A stretch of 64,000 nt of DNA. It comes from Deltaproteobacteria bacterium (GTDB lineage Bacteria > Desulfobacterota > Syntrophorhabdia > Syntrophorhabdales > Syntrophorhabdaceae). Positions 25,037 through 33,705 of this stretch are shown here, in pieces. The position numbers and the translations under genes are program-made. The notes below the pieces were generated by a model. The model made no database searches and was not told the DNA's origin. It saw nothing but the letters and a program-made list of their open reading frames with translations. The stretch is taken from the NCBI GenBank assembly GCA_022711595.1, contig JAKLET010000002.1:175469-239468 (forward strand), given 5' to 3'. The number at the start of each line of letters is the position of its first letter. Within the stretch, counting starts at the first letter, position 1.

Positions 25037-26986
25037 ATGGCAGACGTGATCTTCAGTTCGTGGCAGGGTGAGATAATAGACAACAGGGGCAAGGCCCGCG
25101 AGTCTTTCGGCATCCCCAGGGTAAAGTTCCCCGGTGAGTTCGAGAAGGGTCTTCCTGTCAGGGCCTTCATGGGATGGGATGGCATTATCCTCTGCGATGA
25201 GAGCGTGGATATCGTCGATATGTCCCTCAAGTATGCAGAGGCCGTCCAGAAAGAATCCTGCGGACGATGCGTGCCCTGCAGGATAGGAAGCAAGGTGATA
25301 TCGGGAATATTGAAGGGTATCGCTGAAGGTCGAGGTAAAAAGGAAGATCTGGCAAAGATCTCCAGCATTGCGGACACGATAAAGGACGGTTCAAAGTGTC
25401 AGATCGGACAGACGGGGTTTGTGCCCCTGCTCCAGGCCCTTTCATTCTTTGGCCCTGAATTTGAGCGTTCGATCTCGGAGGGAAGCAAGGCGAGGTCGGG
25501 TGAATACCGGGTCTCGGTTACAGCCCCATGCATGAGCGTGTGTCCCACTCAGCTCGATATCCCGAAATACGTGGAAGCCATAAGCGAAGGAAGGTTTTCC
25601 GAGTCCCTCGCGGCGATACGGGAGAACACCTGCCTTGCCGGAACCCTGGGAAGGGTATGTGTCAGGCCCTGCGAATCGAACTGTAGACGGGCGAACATCG
25701 ATGAGGCCGTATCCATTAAAAGTCTCAAGAGGTTTGCCGCCGACTACGAATTGGATAAAAACGTAAAACGCAGCATTGAACCCAGGATAGATCAGAAGAA
25801 AAAGGTCGCCGTTATCGGCGCCGGTCCGGCCGGACTTTCCTGCGCATATTACCTTGCCCAGATGGGCTACCCGGTAACGGTATTCGAGAAGCTGGGCGAA
25901 CCGGGCGGCATGGCAGCTGTCGGTATCCCCGATTATCGTCTGCCGAGGGTCATTCTCGGCGGCGAGGGCGCCTTCGTTGAATCATTCGGTGTTACAATGC
26001 GGTACGGGGTTGAGCTGGGCAAGGATATAACACTCGACCAGGTCCGCAAGGATTTCGATGCTGTATTTATCGGTGTGGGTGCCCACACATCATCGCCGAT
26101 GGGGGTTGATGGCGAGAACGCGGGATATCGCGGATTTATCCCCGGCGTGAAGTATCTCCTCGACGTCAATAACGGCAAAGATCCATACCCTGACGGAAAA
26201 AAGGTCGTAGTCGTCGGCGGCGGCAATGTGGCCATGGACTGCGTGAGGTCTTCTTTCCGCATTGGCAAACCCGATGTCCATCTGGTCTACAGAAGGACGA
26301 AGAAAGAGATGCCCGCCGACCCCGTGGAGATCCATGAGGCAGAGGAAGAAGGCGTTGAATTCCACTATCTGTGCAACCCGTCACGCATCCTTGAAAAAGA
26401 CGGCAAAGTCGTCGGGGTCGAATGTATCCGGATGGAGCTCGGCGAACCGGATGCGAGCGGCCGCAGAAGACCGGTCCCCGTTCCGGGCTCTGAATTTGTG
26501 ATCGACACCGATATCCTGATACCGGCGATCGGTCAGGCCATAGACTGGTCATTCCTCGAAAAGAAGGAAGAATTCACTATAACTAAATGGAACACCTTTC
26601 AGGTTGACCAGGAGACATTCGAGACCAACATCCCGGGCATATTCTCGGCGGGTGACTGCGAAACGGGTCCCGATGTCCTTGTCCGGGCATGCGGGAACGG
26701 AAAGCGCGCCGCGTGGAAGATCGACGAATACCTGAAGGGAGAGAAGCCGAAGGCCCGCATGAGCGAGAAGTTCGTAAAATTCTTCGGTGAAGTCAAGGTC
26801 TACGATAAGAACGAAAACATAGGTTTTCTGGGTGACAGGGCAAGACTTCAGCTGCGGCCGATGGCCCCTGAGGTCAGGAAATGGACCTTCGACGAAGTGG
26901 AAGAAGGTTTTCGGACCGATGAGGCGATCAAAGAAGCGTCACGGTGTCTTCGCTGTTATAGAATAGGTATGATTGCGGTTGGCTGA
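25037..26986 (+). CDS. Fusion: NuoF C-terminal [4Fe-4S] domain + GltD-type FAD/NAD(P)H oxidoreductase
   Basis: 649 residues in the position normally held by nuoE-nuoF. Residues about 40-145 match only the C-terminal part of NuoF: C75-x2-C78-x2-C81 ('ESCGRCVPC') and C121 ('GSKCQIGQTG') are the N3-cluster ligands. The NADH/FMN-binding GRGGAGFP region of NuoF is absent. From about residue 160 a GltD-like module follows: Cys-rich N-domain (C165, C169, C199, C208, C212, C216), FAD motif GAGPAG (261-266), a second dinucleotide motif 'VVVVGGGNVAMD' followed by 'YRRTKKEMPAD' (basic residues typical of NADPH-preferring GltD), and 'FSAGDCETGPDVLV'. The tail has 'EASRCLRC'. It probably feeds or receives electrons at the NuoG clusters using NAD(P)H or a ferredoxin/flavoprotein partner. 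Partner and direction are inference. Confidence 0.88.
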   Translation: MADVIFSSWQGEIIDNRGKARESFGIPRVKFPGEFEKGLPVRAFMGWDGIILCDESVDIVDMSLKYAEAVQKESCGRCVPCRIGSKVISGILKGIAEGRGKKEDLAKISSIADTIKDGSKCQIGQTGFVPLLQALSFFGPEFERSISEGSKARSGEYRVSVTAPCMSVCPTQLDIPKYVEAISEGRFSESLAAIRENTCLAGTLGRVCVRPCESNCRRANIDEAVSIKSLKRFAADYELDKNVKRSIEPRIDQKKKVAVIGAGPAGLSCAYYLAQMGYPVTVFEKLGEPGGMAAVGIPDYRLPRVILGGEGAFVESFGVTMRYGVELGKDITLDQVRKDFDAVFIGVGAHTSSPMGVDGENAGYRGFIPGVKYLLDVNNGKDPYPDGKKVVVVGGGNVAMDCVRSSFRIGKPDVHLVYRRTKKEMPADPVEIHEAEEEGVEFHYLCNPSRILEKDGKVVGVECIRMELGEPDASGRRRPVPVPGSEFVIDTDILIPAIGQAIDWSFLEKKEEFTITKWNTFQVDQETFETNIPGIFSAGDCETGPDVLVRACGNGKRAAWKIDEYLKGEKPKARMSEKFVKFFGEVKVYDKNENIGFLGDRARLQLRPMAPEVRKWTFDEVEEGFRTDEAIKEASRCLRCYRIGMIAVG

Positions 26987-26999
26987 AAAGGGAACAGGG

Positions 27000-29426
27000 A
27001 TGATAACATTTACCATAGACGGCAAAGAGATAAAGACCGAAGAAGGCAGGACCATACTTGAGGCTGCACGCGAAAACAACATTTATATCCCCACATTGTG
27101 CTACCACGAGAACCTTCTTCCAATAGGTTCGTGCAGGCTTTGCATCGTCGAGATCGACGGATACGAGAAACCTATGGCATCATGCACTACGGCCGCCGTG
27201 GAAGGAATATCCGTTGTTACCAATTCTGAAAAGCTTTTCAGAATGAGGCAGGAGTACCTTAAGTTCCTCCTCATCAATCACCCCCTTGAATGCCCCATCT
27301 GTGATTCAGCCGGTGAATGCCGTCTGCAGGACCTTGTTTTCGAGCACAAGATAGAGAGCGTCGATCTTTCGGCCGAGAGGGAGCCAAAAAAAGCGAAACC
27401 CTACGCCACGGCGCTGATCAGGTATTCGGAAGACAGATGCGTACTGTGCCTGCGGTGTGTCCATGCCTGCGGAGAGGTATCGGGAAGGGCCGTCCTTGCA
27501 CTGGAAGGCACCGGTATCGAGGCGAAAATGGCCCCCGTCAATGCCAATGATTGCATCTCTTGCGGTGAATGCCTCTCCGTATGTCCCGTCGGGGCCCTCA
27601 CCGAGCAGTCGAGTCCCCTGAAAAGCAGGAAATGGCAGACCAAGCGGCAGGCGACCGCGTGCCCCCACTGCGGTTTCGGATGCTCCCTTGTGCTTGATAT
27701 CTATGAAGGCGGGACCATTACGAAGGTCATAGGCGACGCGTCGCTGTCTCCCAACAAAGGTTCTCTCTGTGTTATGGGCCGCTTCGGATATGACTTCTCA
27801 AATCACGATGGCCGCATTAAGGTGCCGTCGATAAAGGAAAAGGGAAATTCCAGGGAATGTTCGATGGGCGAGGCGGTGGAAGCCGTGGCTTCGGCATTCG
27901 AGAAGCTTGACAAGGAGGGGAAGGGCATAGGTTTTGTGGTTTCCCCGAGAGCGACAAACGAGGAAGCTTACATGATCTCGCAGATCGCCGGCCGTTTTTC
28001 AAAAGGAACGACCGGGACTGCCGGATGTTACCATACAGGAAAGGTGCTCGATGCCTTCGGCAGGATGGGCCTCTCCTATCCTTACAACTATGATGATCTG
28101 AAGAAGTGCGACCTTATTGTCGTGGCGGGAGCGGATCTGCTTGCTAACAATCACCTCTTCGCGGACAAAGTCAGGGAAGCCGTGAAACTGAGCGGTGCCA
28201 GGGTTGCTGTCGTGGACCCTTCACCCACGGCCTTGACGAGGGCGGCCGATGTATGGCTGAAGGTCATACCGGGAGCAGATGCATCACTGCTGAACGGTAT
28301 CGCCTCCCAGTTGATCGTCGACGGCAAACATGATCCGGACGCGCAGATCCTGCAAGGTTTTGCAGATTACGCATCCGGGCTTGGCGCATCAGGGAAACAG
28401 CAGGCAATAGAGCGCGGCGGTGTGGACGAAAAGAGCTTCGACAGATTCTACCGGCTGTTCGGCGGGGCTTCCGCTGTTGCCGTCATATTCGGCTCCGGTA
28501 TCAGCAGCAAAAATGAAAGCATGGAGGCCCTCCTCAACCTGTGTCTTGTCAAGGGCATCCAGAAGAATGGGTTTATTATGCCCACCGCACTTCAGTCCAA
28601 TGGTGTCGGTACCGTGTCGGTTCTGTCTGACCCCATTGCCCCTCATGAGATACTCGGTGATGCGGCCGCGGCAGGCCTTTTTATCTACGAAGACGACCCC
28701 ATGCATTATCTTGGCGGGAAATTTGTCGATGAAGCACTGAAAAAAAAGGAATTCATCGCCCTGTGTGACGTGTTTCCCACATTTATCTCTGAATACGCCG
28801 ATGTAACCGTTCCGGCTGGGACATTTGCAGGGAAAGAAGGGAGCTCGGTCGCCGGTGATGGTTTTGTTCGCAAGGTTTCCAGGGCACGGCAGGGCGATTC
28901 GCACGGATTTGAATTCTTAAGGCTGCTCCTTGAAAGGCTTGGCGGGGGATTGTACAGGGACGAGGCAGAGGCAACGCCGGTCCTGTTCTCGAAAGAGGTC
29001 CTCGAAGCGGATGAACAGGGGCGGGGAAGGCTTTCCCAGGCGCAAGCCGGTGCAAGATTCGCAAAACCAGCAGGCACCGCCGACGGCAATCCTGCAAGAC
29101 CGTTCACCCTTGTTTTCAGGAACGTTTTTATCAACCACCACCTGTCCGGCAAGGCCGTTTATTCCAAGGTGGCTTATCTCAATAACCCGGCCATAGCCGG
29201 GGGCAAGTTGTTCATTTCTTCTGAGGACGCTGCGGCCATGGGAATTTCGGAAGGCGGCAAGGTCATTATTGAGTCTGAACGCGGCTCTCTCGAACAGCCG
29301 GTCTTGATAAAAGACGGCCTCAGACAGGGCGTGCTTGAATACAGAATGTCAGGCAACAGGAAGGATATGCTCGATCTAGTCGGAGTATCTGAAAAACATA
29401 TTGCTGTAACGGTAAAAAAAGGTTAA
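27000..29426 (+). CDS. nuoG: Complex I subunit G
   Basis: 808 residues from ATG 27000 (AAAGGGAACAGGG upstream; a TTG at 26973 inside the previous gene is in frame). Domain order: plant-type [2Fe-2S] ('CYHENLLPIGSCRLC...C'), His-Cys cluster ('NHPLECPICDSAGECRLQDL'), two ferredoxin-type [4Fe-4S] motifs ('RCVLCLRCVHACGEV' and 'DCISCGECLSVCPVGAL'), then a molybdopterin-oxidoreductase-like domain that starts with a further cluster motif ('CPHCGFGCSLVLDIYEG'). This longer ferredoxin part, like HydA/FdhA relatives, gives more cluster capacity than E. coli NuoG's minimum. Likely the wire between the fusion flavoprotein and NuoI/B. Confidence 0.93.
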   Translation: MITFTIDGKEIKTEEGRTILEAARENNIYIPTLCYHENLLPIGSCRLCIVEIDGYEKPMASCTTAAVEGISVVTNSEKLFRMRQEYLKFLLINHPLECPICDSAGECRLQDLVFEHKIESVDLSAEREPKKAKPYATALIRYSEDRCVLCLRCVHACGEVSGRAVLALEGTGIEAKMAPVNANDCISCGECLSVCPVGALTEQSSPLKSRKWQTKRQATACPHCGFGCSLVLDIYEGGTITKVIGDASLSPNKGSLCVMGRFGYDFSNHDGRIKVPSIKEKGNSRECSMGEAVEAVASAFEKLDKEGKGIGFVVSPRATNEEAYMISQIAGRFSKGTTGTAGCYHTGKVLDAFGRMGLSYPYNYDDLKKCDLIVVAGADLLANNHLFADKVREAVKLSGARVAVVDPSPTALTRAADVWLKVIPGADASLLNGIASQLIVDGKHDPDAQILQGFADYASGLGASGKQQAIERGGVDEKSFDRFYRLFGGASAVAVIFGSGISSKNESMEALLNLCLVKGIQKNGFIMPTALQSNGVGTVSVLSDPIAPHEILGDAAAAGLFIYEDDPMHYLGGKFVDEALKKKEFIALCDVFPTFISEYADVTVPAGTFAGKEGSSVAGDGFVRKVSRARQGDSHGFEFLRLLLERLGGGLYRDEAEATPVLFSKEVLEADEQGRGRLSQAQAGARFAKPAGTADGNPARPFTLVFRNVFINHHLSGKAVYSKVAYLNNPAIAGGKLFISSEDAAAMGISEGGKVIIESERGSLEQPVLIKDGLRQGVLEYRMSGNRKDMLDLVGVSEKHIAVTVKKG

Positions 29427-29429
29427 GCG

Positions 29430-30425
29430 ATGGAATTGGTCTATTCATTGGTTGAGATCATAGTCAAGAACATAGTAGTGGTCCTTGTTCTCATGGGGTT
29501 CGTGGCGTATACCACACTGCTCGAAAGAAAGCTCCTTGGCCGTTTGCAGGTCAGATTCGGCCCGAACAGGGTAGGGCCCTTCGGTCTGTTGCAGCCTCTG
29601 GCTGATGGCGTCAAGTCCTTTTTCAAAGAGGATATCATACCGGAGGAAGCCGACAAGACGCTATATGTGATAGCGCCCGGGATATGCCTCTTCACGGCAC
29701 TTTCCATGTTTGCCGTTGTTCCCTTCGGAGGCACCATCACCCTTCTCGGAAGAGAGATCAAACTGGTCATTGCCGATATCGATACAGGGCTGCTCTATCT
29801 CCTTGCCCTGGCGACACTGGGTGAATATGGTGTTGTTCTCGGTGGATGGGCGTCCGGGAACAAATACGGCGTGCTCGGAGCACTGCGTGCAGCGGCGCAG
29901 ATGATAAGCTACGAAGTGGCCCTGGGCCTTGCAGTGATCGGGACCATCATCCTTGCGGGCTCTCTCAATCTTGGAGACATAGTTGCAGCCCAGCAATCGG
30001 GGATGTGGTTCATCGTAAAATATCCCTTCGGCTTCATCTTCTACCTTGTAGCCGGCCTGGCGGAGATCAACAGGACCCCCTTTGACATGCCAGAGTCGGA
30101 AAGCGAGCTGGCATGCGGCTTCAATATAGAATACAGCAGCATGAAGTTTGCCACTTTCATGATCGCCGAGTATGCACACATGTTCACCGTCGCCGCGATA
30201 GTTACAACACTGTTTCTTGGCGGCTGGTCGGGTCCATGGCTTCCCGGACCGGTATGGTTCCTTATAAAGGTCTTCGCGGTCATCTTCTTCTTCATCTGGG
30301 AGAGGGGAACATACCCGCGGTTGAGATATGACCATATCATGCAATTCGGCTGGAAGGTGCTTCTGCCCCTTACCCTTCTTAATGTAGTCGTTACCGCCGC
30401 CCTCGTGGCAATGGGGGTGATATAA
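29430..30425 (+). CDS. nuoH: Complex I subunit H
   Basis: 331 residues, ND1 family: 'LERKLLGRLQVRFGPNRVGPFGLLQPLADGVKSFFKEDI', 'AEINRTPFDMPESESELACGFNIEYSS' and eight or so membrane helices. Connects the quinone cavity to the pump modules. Four nt after nuoG; stop overlaps the nuoI start (TAATG). Confidence 0.97.
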   Translation: MELVYSLVEIIVKNIVVVLVLMGFVAYTTLLERKLLGRLQVRFGPNRVGPFGLLQPLADGVKSFFKEDIIPEEADKTLYVIAPGICLFTALSMFAVVPFGGTITLLGREIKLVIADIDTGLLYLLALATLGEYGVVLGGWASGNKYGVLGALRAAAQMISYEVALGLAVIGTIILAGSLNLGDIVAAQQSGMWFIVKYPFGFIFYLVAGLAEINRTPFDMPESESELACGFNIEYSSMKFATFMIAEYAHMFTVAAIVTTLFLGGWSGPWLPGPVWFLIKVFAVIFFFIWERGTYPRLRYDHIMQFGWKVLLPLTLLNVVVTAALVAMGVI

Positions 30426-30847
30426 TGAGCAATCCGATCCTGCCCCTTCTCAAAGGACTCCGTCTTACGTTCTCGAGGATCTTCACCCGGCCGATCACCT
30501 ATCAATACCCGGAAAAGAAGCACGAGGTTCCCGAAAGGTGGAGGGGCGTACATTATTTCAGGAAAAATGAGGCAGGAGAAACGGCCTGCGTGGCATGCGG
30601 CCTTTGTGTCGCCGCCTGTCCGAACCAGTGCATCACCCTTGAGATCGGTGAAAAATTTGACGGGAAGCGCTATCCCATCAAGTACGAGATAGACCCCTGG
30701 CGGTGCATATTCTGCGGGTTCTGCCAGGACGCATGTCCGGTGAACGCCATTAATCTCGGAAAGGACTATGAACAGGCGCATTACCGGAAAGAAGATTTTG
30801 TTCTTGATACGAAGAAGCTACTGGCCATGTACGAGGAAAAACAATGA
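30425..30847 (+). CDS. nuoI: Complex I subunit I
   Basis: 140 residues, TYKY-type ferredoxin with two [4Fe-4S] motifs: 'CVACGLCVAACPNQC' and 'CIFCGFCQDACPVNAI' (clusters N6a and N6b). Relays electrons from NuoG to NuoB. ATGA overlap with nuoJ. Confidence 0.97.
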   Translation: MSNPILPLLKGLRLTFSRIFTRPITYQYPEKKHEVPERWRGVHYFRKNEAGETACVACGLCVAACPNQCITLEIGEKFDGKRYPIKYEIDPWRCIFCGFCQDACPVNAINLGKDYEQAHYRKEDFVLDTKKLLAMYEEKQ

Positions 30848-31377
30848 TCGGCATTGAAGTTGGATTCAAATGGATTGTATTTATCGCGATGGCCCTTCTC
30901 GCGACGGGATCCGCGCTTATGATGGTGACCAGGCGGAACCCCATTCACAGCGCACTCTGGCTGATCGTGACATTTTTCTCCGTAGCGGTCATATATGTGC
31001 TCCTCAATGCCACGTTCATCGCGGTTGCCCAGGTGATGGTATACGCCGGTGCGATCATGATGCTCGTGCTTTTTGTCATCATGCTGATCCATCTCGAATG
31101 GGGAGCGCAGTCGACGTCGAAGAAGTCCTTTGCCAAGCTCATTGGCGCGCTTATAACGATCATGCTTTTCCTGCAGGTTCTGGGAGGGATATTTACATAC
31201 GCGAACGTCGGCAGGAAAGGAGCATACACCCCCGAGGTTCTCGCAGGCGCAAGCAATGTTCAGGCAGCGGGAAACCTGTTGTATGGGAAATATGTTTTTG
31301 CTTTTGAAATTGCATCGGTCCTCCTTCTTGTGGGCATTGTCGGCGCTGTCCTGCTTGCAAGGAAAAGAAAGGATTAG
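30844..31377 (+). CDS. nuoJ: Complex I subunit J
   Basis: 177 residues, ND6 family, five membrane helices. 'RRNPIHSALWLIVTFFSVAVIYVLLNATFIAVAQVMVYAGAIMMLVLFVIMLI' includes the conserved V-Y-A-G-A-I segment with its pi-bulge helix. Start overlaps the nuoI stop. Confidence 0.96.
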   Translation: MIGIEVGFKWIVFIAMALLATGSALMMVTRRNPIHSALWLIVTFFSVAVIYVLLNATFIAVAQVMVYAGAIMMLVLFVIMLIHLEWGAQSTSKKSFAKLIGALITIMLFLQVLGGIFTYANVGRKGAYTPEVLAGASNVQAAGNLLYGKYVFAFEIASVLLLVGIVGAVLLARKRKD

Positions 31378-31386
31378 GAGAGGAAA

Positions 31387-31698
31387 ATGTTGCCCGATAT
31401 ACCGCAAAACCTTTATTACCTCCTGGGGGCGGTCCTGTTCACCATCGGTGCCGTAGGCGTGATAACACGGCGCAATGCCATCATTATATTCATGTGTATT
31501 GAGCTTATGCTGAACGCGGTCAACCTGACCTTTATCGCCTCGGGGAAATTCCTGAACTCACTGGACGGAACGATCTTCGTCATTTTTATAATGGCTGTCG
31601 CTGCGGCAGAGGCGGCGGTTGGGCTTGCGATATTCGTGCTCATATTCAGATCGAAGGGAACGATAAACGTTGATGACATTAACTTGCTTAAAGGCTAA
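31387..31698 (+). CDS. nuoK: Complex I subunit K
   Basis: 103 residues, ND4L family with three membrane helices; the conserved '[18 protein letters not shown]' carries the first membrane Glu and '[17 protein letters not shown]' the second, both in the proton path. AGGAGAGG lies just upstream. Confidence 0.97.
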   Translation: MLPDIPQNLYYLLGAVLFTIGAVGVITRRNAIIIFMCIELMLNAVNLTFIASGKFLNSLDGTIFVIFIMAVAAAEAAVGLAIFVLIFRSKGTINVDDINLLKG

Positions 31699-31709
31699 AG
31701 AGGTTTCAG

Positions 31710-33695
31710 ATGGCTGATCTTATATGGCTCATTCCGGCGTTTCCGGCAATCGGTTTTCTCATTAACAGCCTTCTCGGGATACGGTTCCCGAAAGCGCTCA
31801 CCGCCTGGGTTGCCTGCCTCTCCGTGATAGCCTCCTTCGCGGTATCGGCGGCCATTTTCGTGAAATTCCTGGGCATGCCAGCCGAGGGAAGGCTCCTCGA
31901 AAAGACCGTCTTCGACTGGATAGTTTCAGGCGATTTTAACACGAGCATCGGCTTCAGGATAGACGCCCTTTCGATCATCATGTGCCTTATTGTTTCGGGT
32001 GTGGGGTCCCTGATCCACATATATTCCGTCGGCTATATGCACGGCGACCCTGGTTTCAGACGTTTCTTCTGCTACCTCAACCTGTTTGTTTTCATGATGC
32101 TGACCCTGGTAACGGCTGACAACGTGCTCCTTATGTTCGTCGGCTGGGAAGGCGTCGGTCTTTGCTCATACCTTTTGATCGGTTTCTGGTATGAAAAGGA
32201 CTCCGCCTCAGATGCCGGCAAGAAGGCTTTTATCGTGAACAGGATCGGAGACTTCGGGTTTCTGCTCGGCGTATTTACGCTGGTCGGATTTCTTGGAACA
32301 CAGGGTATCTGGACATTGAAATTTTCCGAGCTGCAGGCCAATGTTCACCTGATAGGGCCCAGCCTTGCAACGGTCATTACGCTTCTGTTTTTCGTAGGTG
32401 CAACGGGCAAATCTGCGCAGATACCGCTCTATGTCTGGCTACCCGACGCAATGGAAGGCCCCACGCCGGTCAGCTCACTGATCCATGCGGCAACAATGGT
32501 CACCGCAGGTGTCTACATGATAGCCCGGTTGAATTTCCTGTATGTCCTGGCACCGACGACGCTGCTCATTGTTACTGTTGTCGGGCTTCTTACCGCCTTT
32601 TTCGCTGCAACGATCGGTTGTGCCCAGTATGACATCAAACGCGTTCTCGCGTATTCGACGGTGAGCCAGCTCGGCTACATGTTCGTCGGCGTTGGTGCGG
32701 GCGCGTACGCGGCTGGTATCTTCCACCTCATGACCCATGCCTTCTTTAAAGGCCTCCTCTTCCTCGCGGCAGGCAGTGTTATGCATGCCATGAGTGGTGA
32801 GCTGGATATGAGGAAAATGGGCGGTCTCCGCAAGAAAATACCCATAACCTACTGGACTACGTTTATCGCGTGCCTCGCGATCGCGGGCGTTCCGGGCCTC
32901 TCGGGTTTCTTCAGCAAGGATGAGATACTGTGGATGGCGTTCAGCAGGCATCACAGCTTCTGGTTCTGGTTTATAGGCGCGGCGACTGCTGGCATGACCG
33001 CGTTCTACATGTTCAGGATGTTCTTCAACACCTTCCACGGCGAGTGCCGCGCATCGGAAGAGGTGAAGCATCATATCCACGAGTCGCCGAAGGTAATGAC
33101 AATACCCCTTATGATCCTTGCCGTGCTCAGCATAATAGGCGGTTATGTAGGGGTTCCCCATCTGCTCGGCGGTTCCAACCACATAGAAAAATGGCTCGAA
33201 CCCGTGTTCGGTCACCATGCACCTGCTACTGCGCATGCGGGCGGTTTCAGTTTTGTGAATACGGCCTTTGCCTCTTCAGGCGAGGCGGCCGGCATTGAGG
33301 CCGGAATGGAGATGAAGCTGATGATAGGCGCTATAATCATCGGCCTTCTCGGGATATTTATCGCCTGGCTCTTCTACGTGAAGAACCCGAACCTGCCGAA
33401 GAAATTCGTCGAGAAATTCCACGGTTTGTTCACGTTGGTCCATAACAAGTATTTTATCGATGAGCTGTACGGGGCTGTATTTGTGAAAAATCTTTTCCGC
33501 CTTGGTGCGCTCTGTAAGGAATTCTTTGACGAAACGATCATCGACGGGATCATAAACGGTGTCGCTGCGGCTATGGGCGGTATCGGCAGTCTTATGCGGC
33601 GCGTACAGAGCGGTTTTGTTCAGGGCTACGCGTTTGCTATAATACTCGGAGCGATCATCGTTATCGGATATCTTGTATCAAGAATGATTTTGTGA
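31710..33695 (+). CDS. nuoL: Complex I subunit L
   Basis: 661 residues, ND5-type antiporter-like subunit with about 16 membrane helices and the lateral helix HL at the C-terminus. 'GWEGVGLCSYLLIGFWYEK' contains the conserved Glu, 'LPDAMEGPTPVSSLIHAATMVTAGVYMI' the discontinuous helix, and 'MTHAFFKGLLFLAAGSVMHA' the Lys/His path. An inserted periplasmic-like loop near residue 500 is Ala/Gly/His-rich. Confidence 0.97.
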   Translation: MADLIWLIPAFPAIGFLINSLLGIRFPKALTAWVACLSVIASFAVSAAIFVKFLGMPAEGRLLEKTVFDWIVSGDFNTSIGFRIDALSIIMCLIVSGVGSLIHIYSVGYMHGDPGFRRFFCYLNLFVFMMLTLVTADNVLLMFVGWEGVGLCSYLLIGFWYEKDSASDAGKKAFIVNRIGDFGFLLGVFTLVGFLGTQGIWTLKFSELQANVHLIGPSLATVITLLFFVGATGKSAQIPLYVWLPDAMEGPTPVSSLIHAATMVTAGVYMIARLNFLYVLAPTTLLIVTVVGLLTAFFAATIGCAQYDIKRVLAYSTVSQLGYMFVGVGAGAYAAGIFHLMTHAFFKGLLFLAAGSVMHAMSGELDMRKMGGLRKKIPITYWTTFIACLAIAGVPGLSGFFSKDEILWMAFSRHHSFWFWFIGAATAGMTAFYMFRMFFNTFHGECRASEEVKHHIHESPKVMTIPLMILAVLSIIGGYVGVPHLLGGSNHIEKWLEPVFGHHAPATAHAGGFSFVNTAFASSGEAAGIEAGMEMKLMIGAIIIGLLGIFIAWLFYVKNPNLPKKFVEKFHGLFTLVHNKYFIDELYGAVFVKNLFRLGALCKEFFDETIIDGIINGVAAAMGGIGSLMRRVQSGFVQGYAFAIILGAIIVIGYLVSRMIL

Positions 33696-33705
33696 AGGTG
33701 TGTGC

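Noticed and set aside
25037..26986. Possible assembly or frameshift artefact joining nuoF remnant to a gltD gene
   Set aside because: The frame is continuous with complete motifs in both parts, correct spacing to nuoD and nuoG, and the NuoF part starts exactly at a domain border.
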